From Colivicinus sp963607765 (lineage in GTDB: Bacteria > Bacillota_I > Bacilli_A > Erysipelotrichales > Erysipelotrichaceae), in contig CAVDDT010000018.1 in the NCBI GenBank assembly GCA_963607765.1, positions 1 to 23,159 on the forward strand: DNA of 23,159 nucleotides, given 5' to 3'. The notes under the pieces are model-generated. The model saw only the letters and a list, made by a program, of their open reading frames with translations. It was not told where the DNA came from and made no database searches. Shown here piece after piece: positions 1-5,612 of the stretch. The translations under genes were made by a program, and so were the position numbers. Each line of letters opens with the position of its first letter. Position 1 is the stretch's first letter.

Positions 1-14
1 TCATTATTAGAAAA

Positions 15-128
15 TTAATCAATCATTGCCACTTTCAATCCTAAGATAAACATAAATGCACATATAACACCAATGATTTTCATAGTAGATAAAATAGGAC
101 TACTTTTCTTTTTAAATAAAAAATAGGA
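15..128 (-). pseudogene. C-terminal fragment of an unidentified membrane protein
   Basis: Reading the minus strand from 128 to a TAA at 15-17 gives about 37 open codons that end in a single hydrophobic helix (…STMKIIGVICAFMFILGLKVAMID). A short lysine-rich segment (FKKKSS) precedes it. This looks like the last transmembrane helix of an exporter-type membrane protein. It has no start codon of its own and begins just after a TGA at 129-131, inside the truncated DUF1848 frame. I infer that a deletion joined the 5' part of the DUF1848 gene to the 3' end of a membrane protein gene in another frame. The family is not identified. Confidence 0.35.
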
Positions 129-481
129 TCATAACGCCAGCCGATAGAATTTATGCCAACAATACTAGAAAGTTTTTTAAAACTTTCGATACTTTCTTCT
201 ATATTGGGTGCATTAGGTTCAATATCCTTGTCATAAGGGGTGATAGTCATAAACCAATATTGACCATAAGACTTTAAATAATTCATATATTCAAACATAG
301 GCTTGGGATTTTTTGTGCAAAACGCAAATAAATCCACCAGACTAGGATTTAATATATATTTAGTTATTAAATTAGGGTTATATGGATTTCTTACTAATAC
401 ATATCCTTCTTTTATTCTGTTTATAAACCACCTTGAATAATAAGCTGGAATATCAGTTCTCATTCCTGTTTGAATAATCAT
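80..481 (-). pseudogene. Truncated DUF1848 family protein
   Basis: The 133-residue product carries the N-terminal hallmarks of DUF1848: MIIQTGMRTDIPAYYSRWF, GYVLVRNPYNP, FCTKNPKP, QYWFMTITPYDKDIEPN and GWRYDPIF. DUF1848 proteins are usually around 300 residues and have a cysteine-rich C-terminal half. Here the similarity stops right after DPIF, and a short unrelated tail (LKRKVVLFYLL) follows before the stop. The start ATG overlaps the sirtuin stop as ATGA, so the gene was the last member of the sirtuin/macrodomain operon. The function of DUF1848 is not established; the lost half would have held the probable metal-binding cysteines. I therefore call it a broken gene. A deletion with fusion to the membrane-protein tail at 15-128 is the simplest cause. 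Confidence 0.75.
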
Positions 482-1380
482 TTAAGTTTTTCTAAAACCT
501 CTTTAATATCACCATTTATACAAATAGACTTATATTTAATATCATCTGGAACATATGCTTCATTATAGTTTAAACAAACATAAAAAGCCCTATCAAACAT
601 GCCTGTAAGTTCCCAAAATGGATATTTAATGATGCCTGGTGTGTTATAGCCGACACCTAGTTCTAAAAATAAGATATTTAATCTTTTGTGTCTTTGAATA
701 AAATCTTGGTATCTATCGCTTGCTTTGTACCATCCATTATCCTGTACAAAGCCATCATCAGCTCTTAGATTTGTGGTCATTGGCTCTCCACATTTAGGAC
801 AATACGGAATTAAGCTACTATCTATCTTCATTTTGATATTATCAGTAACTATTAATTCATCATTTACTATTTTGAATCCTTGATTTAAAACCATTTTCTT
901 AATAATTTCATAATTATCATAAGTTTCTTTATGACATGGTTTACTGCATTGCAAAAGGCCAAAATCACCCTGTGTATAAAACAGTCTTTTCTTATCAAAG
1001 CCAGCTTTTTGAAAACAATGATCAACGTTTGTTGTTAAAACAAAATAATCTTTATCCTTAACCAGATTATATAAATCGCTATAAACATTATTTGGTATTT
1101 TCATATAACGATTTATATAAATATATCTACTCCAATAAGCCCAAAATTCTTCTAATGTTTCAAATGGATAAAAACCTCCAGTGTACATATCATCAAAGTG
1201 ATATTTTTCTTTAAAATCACCGAAATATTGATCAAACCTATCACCTAAATAAGTAAACCCAGCACTTGTTGATAAGCCGCTTCCAGCGCCTATCACAATA
1301 GCGTCGCATTCTTCAATTTTCTTTTTTATTTTATTTAAGTCTTTCTCTATAGAGTCTTTCATCTTCATCTTTAAAAACAT
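478..1380 (-). CDS. Class-M sirtuin (SirTM), NAD-dependent protein ADP-ribosyltransferase
   Basis: This 300-residue Sir2-fold protein should use NAD+ to ADP-ribosylate a protein in the cytosol. Visible motifs are the NAD-binding GAGSGLSTSAGF (residues 31-42), TTNVDH (116-121, N118) and YTQGD (135-139), where the catalytic His of ordinary deacetylase sirtuins is replaced by Gln137. Four zinc-binding cysteines are at C145, C149, C194 and C197. The His-to-Gln change is the known hallmark of the SirTM class, which transfers ADP-ribose rather than deacylating. The ATG at 1380 is preceded by AAGGTG, and the gene starts 50 nt inside the macrodomain gene, so translation is coupled. Its stop overlaps the DUF1848 start (ATGA). 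In staphylococci and streptococci the substrate is a lipoylated GcvH-like protein. No such protein is encoded in this window, so the substrate here is open. Confidence 0.9.
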   Translation of the reverse strand: MFLKMKMKDSIEKDLNKIKKKIEECDAIVIGAGSGLSTSAGFTYLGDRFDQYFGDFKEKYHFDDMYTGGFYPFETLEEFWAYWSRYIYINRYMKIPNNVYSDLYNLVKDKDYFVLTTNVDHCFQKAGFDKKRLFYTQGDFGLLQCSKPCHKETYDNYEIIKKMVLNQGFKIVNDELIVTDNIKMKIDSSLIPYCPKCGEPMTTNLRADDGFVQDNGWYKASDRYQDFIQRHKRLNILFLELGVGYNTPGIIKYPFWELTGMFDRAFYVCLNYNEAYVPDDIKYKSICINGDIKEVLEKLK

Positions 1381-2104
1381 TAAAAATCACCTTCATATTT
1401 GAATTATTATCTTTCTTGTATTCTTTTACAGTATTAATAGCTATTTCACATGCGATGTCGTTAGGGAACATGAACACTCCTGTTGATATGCAACAAAAAG
1501 CTATACTATCAATATTAATTTCATTAGCCAATTTTAAACATTCCAAATAACACGATTTAAGTAAATCTTTATGTTTATTAGTTAAAGTTCCATCAACTAT
1601 AGGGCCAACAGTATGAATAACATAGTTACATGGCAAGTTAAATGCTGGCGTAATCTTAGCTTTACCAGTAGGCTCTTGATGGCCTTGTTTTTTCATTAAT
1701 TGATCGCAATAGTTTCTAAGTTCTATGCCCGCAAAAGTATGAATGCAATTATCAATGCAATTATGACTTGGCATGTAGCATCCTGTCATTCCACTATTTG
1801 CCGCATTAACAATAGCGTCTGCCTTTAATCTAGTTATATCCCCTTTATATAGATATAAATCAGTCTGCAATCGTTCTATATCATCAATAGTAACAATACC
1901 TTTATTTAAATTTTCTTCTTTCAAGTATTCATCTTGAATATCTAAAAATTCTTTTGAAATATCACCAGGAACTCTAACATTCATCAAAGATCTTAATAAG
2001 TACTTTTGCGAATTACTATCATTAGGTATTTCAATGTTTTTATATTTTTTATGTTCGTTAATTAAATAGTTAATTAAATATCTTCTTCTCTCACTTTGAT
2101 TCAT
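1331..2104 (-). CDS. Macrodomain protein-ADP-ribose hydrolase (SirTM-linked, zinc-type)
   Basis: This 257-residue protein has a helical N-terminal region (about 1-80) followed by a macrodomain. The motifs are YKGDITRLKADAIVNAANS (NAANS at 100-104), GCYMPSHNCIDNCIHTFAG, VIHTVGP and ISTGVFMFP (about 206-214). The Cys/His-rich loop after NAANS is typical of the zinc-dependent macrodomains that pair with class-M sirtuins and remove the ADP-ribose those sirtuins add. The start is taken at the ATG at 2104, which gives the usual MNQSERRRYL N-terminus. It overlaps the end of the upstream ferredoxin-like gene by 14 nt, and the open frame continues upstream only into that gene. Its own 3' end overlaps the sirtuin gene by 50 nt. 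Writer and eraser are thus produced from one coupled transcript. Confidence 0.9.
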   Translation of the reverse strand: MNQSERRRYLINYLINEHKKYKNIEIPNDSNSQKYLLRSLMNVRVPGDISKEFLDIQDEYLKEENLNKGIVTIDDIERLQTDLYLYKGDITRLKADAIVNAANSGMTGCYMPSHNCIDNCIHTFAGIELRNYCDQLMKKQGHQEPTGKAKITPAFNLPCNYVIHTVGPIVDGTLTNKHKDLLKSCYLECLKLANEINIDSIAFCCISTGVFMFPNDIACEIAINTVKEYKKDNNSNMKVIFNVFKDEDERLYRERLK

Positions 2105-2726
2105 ACTTTTTAATCGCCCTTTTAGGGCACATGTCAAAACATGCACCACAATGCAAACAACGGCTTTGATTTATTGTGCATGGAATGGCTGTGATATCAA
2201 TACATTTTTGTGGACATACAGAATAGCATAGTTTACACCCTATGCAATTTTCATCTATAAGAAAGCCATTCCGTTTTTCAATCATATCCCCGATTCTTAT
2301 AGTCTTTCTTGTTATACTAGATGGATTAGATAAGTCAAAATACTCACCTATTGCTTTATATAAGCAAAATACTTCAATAACATTTTTGGTATCACCTGGA
2401 TAAATTTCATTCATGTAAGAATTTTTTTCAAATATTAGATCAAGATTTTTCTTGTCAACATTTTCTACATCGCCATGTAAAGAAATTGATATCTTATCTT
2501 TAACACCAGTTAATGAAACATATTTTTGATTCATTAACTGGCTGTAAAAAGCTTTTCCTTTTGCAGTTATAAAATATAGGCCATCTTTATCAAGATACAT
2601 CATATCTATAATTCTTGTTACAGGATGATTGTCTTCACCAATTGTAGCAATGGTGACTGAATGAATCTTATCAACCAATATTTTTAAGTATTCTGCATTA
2701 TCATTTAAATAAGATTTAGAATTCAT
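2091..2726 (-). CDS. PNPOx-like flavin-binding domain fused to a 2x[4Fe-4S] ferredoxin domain
   Basis: The 211-residue protein has an N-terminal split-barrel domain of the pyridoxamine 5'-phosphate oxidase-like type (about 1-125; VTIATIGEDNHPVTRIIDMMYLDKDGLYFITAKGKAFYSQL). A C-terminal bacterial-type ferredoxin domain follows, with two CxxCxxCxxxC clusters (C161/C164/C167/C171 and C190/C193/C196/C200). The family predicts FMN or F420-like cofactor binding in the barrel and electron transfer through two iron-sulfur clusters, so a cytosolic redox role is likely; the substrate cannot be read from the sequence. It overlaps the upstream PNPOx gene by 11 nt and the macrodomain start by 14 nt. The co-operon with an ADP-ribosylation pair suggests a stress-linked redox function, but that is an inference. 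Confidence 0.85.
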   Translation of the reverse strand: MNSKSYLNDNAEYLKILVDKIHSVTIATIGEDNHPVTRIIDMMYLDKDGLYFITAKGKAFYSQLMNQKYVSLTGVKDKISISLHGDVENVDKKNLDLIFEKNSYMNEIYPGDTKNVIEVFCLYKAIGEYFDLSNPSSITRKTIRIGDMIEKRNGFLIDENCIGCKLCYSVCPQKCIDITAIPCTINQSRCLHCGACFDMCPKRAIKKYESK

Positions 2727-3111
2727 ATGGTGGATTACCTGAAAAATCAGCTATTACACCATGAGGATCTTCAAGATAAAATACTTCCAAAATAGGATTA
2801 TCAGCTGTATGATATTGCCCTTTTACAATTGGATTATTCATGCATTCTTCTTTTACATCCATATTATTTTCAAATACAACCTTGCCATGAAGACGAAGCC
2901 ACTCATATGATGTTGAAGAAACTGATATTTCAATATTAGGATTAGCTTGCATATCCTTATAAACTTCTTTTGTATTATTTGTAGCAAACCATAATTTGCC
3001 ATCCTTTTCAAACATAAACATAAATGGTCTGCACTTTCCTTTCCCATCTCTTCCTACTGTTGCAAGATATTGAACAGGATTTGCTTGTAAAAATTCTACT
3101 ACTCTTTTCAT
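2716..3111 (-). CDS. Pyridoxamine 5'-phosphate oxidase-like (PNPOx) family protein
   Basis: This 131-residue protein has the size and pattern of small FMN-binding split-barrel proteins of the PNPOx-like/NimA group: VVEFLQANPVQYLATVG, KCRPFMFMF, DGKLWFATNNTKEVYKDMQANP, and HGKVVFENNMDVKEECM near the C-terminal half. Family members bind flavin and act as oxidoreductases on small molecules; the exact substrate is unknown. The ATG at 3111 follows AAAGGAGG with 7 nt spacing. It is the first gene of the operon running to the sirtuin, and its promoter carries two copies of the putative Rrf2 operator. Control by the adjacent Rrf2 protein is therefore likely. It overlaps the next gene by 11 nt. Confidence 0.85.
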   Translation of the reverse strand: MKRVVEFLQANPVQYLATVGRDGKGKCRPFMFMFEKDGKLWFATNNTKEVYKDMQANPNIEISVSSTSYEWLRLHGKVVFENNMDVKEECMNNPIVKGQYHTADNPILEVFYLEDPHGVIADFSGNPPYEF

Positions 3112-3127
3112 TTTATTTCCTCCTTTA

Positions 3128-3190
3128 ATGTAACATCAGTGGTTACATCTATACGATAACAATTTATTGTTGTAATGTCAATGGTTACAT
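3128..3190 (-). promoter_or_regulatory. Promoter of the PNPOx-macro-sirtuin operon with two putative Rrf2 operators
   Basis: Operator 1 is ATGTAAC-N7-GTTACAT at 3128-3148, a perfect inverted repeat just upstream of the AGGAGG ribosome site. Operator 2 (TTGTAAT-N7-GTTACAT) lies at 3170-3190. The centres, 3138 and 3180, are exactly 42 bp apart, close to four helical turns. On the minus strand a TTGACA (-35, 3176-3181) sits inside operator 2, and a weak -10 (TATCGT, 3153-3158) follows at 17 bp. A 6-bp inverted repeat (AACAAT-TT-ATTGTT, 3158-3171) lies between them. The layout suits repression at both the -35 and the start site. The same repeat occurs before the Rrf2 gene. Confidence 0.7.
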
Positions 3191-3200
3191 CTTAAATAAT

Positions 3201-3226
3201 AAAAAACTTTAGCATTGTGCTAAAGT
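3201..3226 (-). terminator. Rho-independent terminator of the Rrf2 gene
   Basis: A perfect 9-bp stem (ACTTTAGCA / TGCTAAAGT) has a 3-nt loop. On the minus strand it is followed by TTTTTT-ATT. The stop codon of the Rrf2 gene lies inside the stem. It separates the regulator transcript from the redox operon promoter. Confidence 0.85.
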
Positions 3227-3660
3227 CTATATCCTTTACATAGCTTTTCTATATCTTTTTCAACATCAGCAAGAGTTATTTTTGAAAGTTTGTCTTCCAT
3301 TGCTTGTTGAACTTCCAATAATTTATCATCTAAAACATTATGGATGTTTTTACCAACAGGACATTTTTGATTAGGACTATCATGAAAATGAAACAATTCT
3401 TCATTAGGAGTACATTCCACAGCTTTATATACATCTAGAAAAGTGATTTCATTAAGCGGTTTAGTAATCACAACGCCGCCCGTTCCCCTTGCAACCATTA
3501 CAAGATTTGCAGTCTTGAGCTGTTGCAAGATTTTTCTTACTATAACCGGGTTTGTCCCAATGCTACTTGCCATAAATTCACTAGTCATTTTTTGGTTTTT
3601 AAAAGTAGTTATGCAAGCAAACATATGTATTGCCATTGTAAATCGACTTGATATTTGCAT
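3220..3660 (-). CDS. Rrf2 family transcriptional regulator
   Basis: This 146-residue winged helix-turn-helix protein matches the Rrf2 family from its first residues (MQISSRFTMAIHMFACI) through the recognition segment (SSIGTNPVIVRKILQQLKTANLV) and the wing (ARGTGGV, then KPLNEITFLDVYKAVE). The effector loop holds only C100 in NQKCPVGKNIH, plus C83. It lacks the three-cysteine set of IscR, so a classical [2Fe-2S] IscR mode is unlikely. It resembles the CPVG-type subgroup (YwnA-like), where one cysteine may sense oxidants or electrophiles. The start is preceded by AAAGGAGG. A copy of the putative operator overlaps its own promoter, which implies autorepression, and two copies lie at the downstream redox operon. 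Confidence 0.9.
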   Translation of the reverse strand: MQISSRFTMAIHMFACITTFKNQKMTSEFMASSIGTNPVIVRKILQQLKTANLVMVARGTGGVVITKPLNEITFLDVYKAVECTPNEELFHFHDSPNQKCPVGKNIHNVLDDKLLEVQQAMEDKLSKITLADVEKDIEKLCKGYRL

Positions 3661-3674
3661 GTCTACCTCCTTTA

Positions 3675-3699
3675 ATGTAATTGTGATGGTTACATTATA
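3675..3699 (-). promoter_or_regulatory. Promoter/operator of the Rrf2 gene
   Basis: On the minus strand a TATAAT (3694-3699) is immediately followed by ATGTAAC-C-rich sequence that forms the inverted repeat ATGTAAT-N7-GTTACAT at 3675-3695. The -10 box and the operator share bases, and the operator ends directly at the AAAGGAGG ribosome site. No good -35 is visible at 17 bp. The arms and spacer match the two sites at 3128-3148 and 3170-3190. Confidence 0.7.
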
Positions 3700-3703
3700 A
3701 TAA

Positions 3704-4312
3704 TTATTTTATCTTTTTACTATACAAAAAACAATTCAAGATAACTTCACCTTTTTCTGTTTTTAAAGTAATATTATTTTCCTCGTTTTTTATAAAGCCA
3801 CGATGTTCATAAAACTCATATGTACATGCATCGTCTGTATAAAGATATACCACTTTCCCTTTTTCTCTATTCTCTAACTCATGAAGCAAAGTTGTACCTA
3901 CGCCTTTATAATTAGAATCTCCCGCAAGAAAAACTATTTCACCATCTGGATCATTATTTAGTAAATAATGATTTAATTGTTTTTCACATGTTTCTTCGTA
4001 TAAGCCGGCACTATTTTTAAAGAAACTGTTTTGAATAAAATCAATTACTTTAACATATGCTTTTTCAAAGAAATTATTATACATATTCTTTTCATTATTA
4101 AATCTAGCTAACAATACGCCAACAAACTTATCATCTACATAAGCAGCCAATATTTGTGTAGCTTCATTTAATTCTAAATACCAAAAATATTTTCCATAAG
4201 CATATAAAAGAAAATCGTTCTTAAAATACCAGTTAAAGTGCATCCCTTTAACCGCTAAATCAATAGCTCTTTTATAATCTTTTTTATCAATATTTTTAAT
4301 AACAAAATTCAT
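3704..4312 (-). CDS. GNAT family N-acetyltransferase
   Basis: The 202-residue protein has the GNAT layout. It starts FVIKNIDKKDYKRAIDLAV, has the beta-strand LAAYVDDKFVGVLLAR (about 55-70), a central helical insert (about 75-115), the acetyl-CoA site VFLAGDSNYKGVGTTLLHELE (about 127-147, with a Gly-Val-Gly core) and the C-terminal YLYTDDACTYEFYEHRGF (about 156-173). Such enzymes transfer an acetyl group from acetyl-CoA to an amine; the acceptor cannot be read from sequence. It starts 3 nt after the stop of the SWIM-domain gene and is the last gene of the run that begins with the kinase operon. There is no clear terminator after it; the Rrf2 promoter follows within 45 nt. Confidence 0.85.
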   Translation of the reverse strand: MNFVIKNIDKKDYKRAIDLAVKGMHFNWYFKNDFLLYAYGKYFWYLELNEATQILAAYVDDKFVGVLLARFNNEKNMYNNFFEKAYVKVIDFIQNSFFKNSAGLYEETCEKQLNHYLLNNDPDGEIVFLAGDSNYKGVGTTLLHELENREKGKVVYLYTDDACTYEFYEHRGFIKNEENNITLKTEKGEVILNCFLYSKKIK

Positions 4313-4315
4313 ATA

Positions 4316-4747
4316 TCACCAATAATATCTTTCATCATCTTCTTGGATTAAAAATTCAAGAAGCCTGTCTTTTAATTCTTGTTTAGAAAGAGAATAAACA
4401 TATTTTCTAATATCTTCTTTATGTTCTTCTCTTTTTCTTTTTTCCTCTGTTTTATATTCTTCAACCTCGCTTTGATATTCATCATAAGCATCAGGAAAAA
4501 CCGTAAAATATAAGGCAATCATATGTTTACATATCACATGCCTACCACTTGCAAAAGCGCAATTGCATCTAGATGTTTTTGGTTTCTTTAAATTAATAGA
4601 AACATCATAAACATTATCTTTGTTTCCACAAACAAATCCTTGATAATTGTATCTATCGACTTGTTTAAAAGATGTAACTTTTTTACTCTTGTAGTAATCA
4701 ATTCCATAGCATAATGAATTGCCACTTGCACAATCATAAAAGATCAT
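4316..4747 (-). CDS. SWIM zinc-finger domain protein
   Basis: In this 143-residue protein the only clear motif is a SWIM zinc finger: C61-N-C63 followed by C73-K-H75 (RCNCAFASGRHVICKHMIAL). SWIM fingers chelate zinc and mediate nucleic-acid or protein contacts, and are usually part of larger proteins such as SWI2/SNF2 helicase partners. Here the finger stands almost alone. The N-terminal 50 residues contain repeated Tyr/Asp-rich strands, and the C-terminal part (about 90-143) is a charged helix (EEYKTEEKRKREEHKEDI). Its start and stop are 2-3 nt from its neighbours, so it is translated with DUF1232 and GNAT. Its function is unknown. Confidence 0.75.
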   Translation of the reverse strand: MIFYDCASGNSLCYGIDYYKSKKVTSFKQVDRYNYQGFVCGNKDNVYDVSINLKKPKTSRCNCAFASGRHVICKHMIALYFTVFPDAYDEYQSEVEEYKTEEKRKREEHKEDIRKYVYSLSKQELKDRLLEFLIQEDDERYYW

Positions 4748-4749
4748 TT

Positions 4750-5118
4750 TTATCCTCTTTTCTTATTTATGATTAAAATTATGATAATAACCCAAATTGC
4801 TACTATCGGAATAGCATAATACCATTTTTTAGGCTTGCCATTAGTCCACATATCTTTTGAAAGTGCTTTATTTTTTTCAAATACTTCCTTTGGAATAAAT
4901 TTAAGCGTTAAATAAACAAGCAATGGCAATATTAAAATATCATCTAAATATCCAAGTACAGGAATAAAATCGGGTACTAAGTCGATCGGTGATAAAGCAT
5001 ATCCTACACAAATCGTGGCAAGAACTTTCGCTATTAAAGGCGTATTAGAGTCCTTTAAGCATAAAAACAAAGCTGGAACATCTTCTTTTAAATTCTTAAT
5101 TCTTTCCTTAAAACTCAT
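4750..5118 (-). CDS. DUF1232 (YkvA-like) small membrane protein
   Basis: The 122-residue protein contains the DUF1232 signature: ALFLCLKDSNTPLIAKVLATICVGYALSPIDLVPDFIPVLGYLDDILILPLLVYL, of which YALSPIDLVPDFIPVLGYLDD (about 40-60) is the invariant core. Two hydrophobic stretches (about 28-75) and a C-terminal helix (about 99-118, IPIVAIWVIIIILII) suggest a small integral membrane protein. The family's role is not established. Its ATG overlaps the TGA of the broken hydrolase gene as ATGA, so translation was once coupled to that gene. The two stops inside the hydrolase gene may reduce its expression. Confidence 0.85.
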   Translation of the reverse strand: MSFKERIKNLKEDVPALFLCLKDSNTPLIAKVLATICVGYALSPIDLVPDFIPVLGYLDDILILPLLVYLTLKFIPKEVFEKNKALSKDMWTNGKPKKWYYAIPIVAIWVIIIILIINKKRG

Positions 5119-5603
5119 TTTTTAATTCTCACCACATGAAAGTCACAGTAATCATCACCATTAGCTAAAGTCTTACTACGGTAAAGTTTTCCACCTTCAT
5201 TTTTATAATTTCGTTAATCCATATTGCAAAGGCATGGGACAAACTCAAAACAATTTTCTCTTTTGCTCAACTTGCAAATGCCACATTCAGTATAAGTATT
5301 ATAGAATTCATCATTGCCTTTTTAATAATCAAACTTCCAGTCAAGTTCATATTTAGAATTTTGACTTGCGATACTTTCGTTAACTTTATATAGTGAAAAA
5401 ACAAAAGCTACAATATACAAATTACTTTCAAGAGAACTGCCACCAATATCAGGAGTTCTAAGCAACATTGCCCTGTATTCTTCTTTTACTTTCTTTTTAT
5501 ATTCATCAATATCTATATCAGGACATTGCTCAGATAAAGACTCTAAAGCGTGTTTAAAACAAAGTAGTTCAACTTGCTTTGCGAAAATTCCGTATTTAAG
5601 CAT
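5115..5603 (-). pseudogene. L-2-amino-thiazoline-4-carboxylate hydrolase-like gene with two in-frame stops
   Basis: From the ATG at 5603 a single uninterrupted frame runs to a TGA at 5115-5117 (163 codons) apart from TAA codons at 5322-5324 and 5214-5216. The parts read MLKYGIFAKQVELLCFKHAL…RTPDIGGSSLESNLYIVAF…WKFDY-stop-KGNDEFYNTYTECGICKLSKREN…CLCNMD-stop-RNYKNEGGKLYRSKTLANGDDYCDFHVV. The pattern (TPDIGG, CxxCK, CLC.MD, GDDYCDF) matches the amino-thiazoline-carboxylate (ATC) hydrolase-like family, which opens a ring in a cysteine-precursor pathway; family assignment is from memory. Both stops could be single changes from Tyr codons. There is no frameshift, and the final TGA still overlaps the DUF1232 ATG. 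Recent inactivation is the likeliest reading. Only the 93-residue N-terminal part would be made. Confidence 0.75.
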
Positions 5604-5612
5604 GTTTGTCTC

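Noticed and set aside
2853..3047. Second minus-strand frame within the PNPOx gene
   Set aside because: It lies wholly inside a well-supported gene in another frame, with no motif or ribosome site.
3158..3171. AACAAT-TT-ATTGTT as a second regulator's operator
   Set aside because: It sits between -35 and -10, but a 6-bp inverted repeat in AT-rich DNA is easily chance, and no second copy was seen.
3443..3700. Plus-strand frame opposite the Rrf2 gene
   Set aside because: It runs antisense to a clear winged-helix regulator and through its promoter; no family features.
5115..5603. TAA reassigned as a sense codon
   Set aside because: Many full-length genes in the window end in TAA at their family's normal C-terminus, so the internal TAA codons are better read as nonsense changes.
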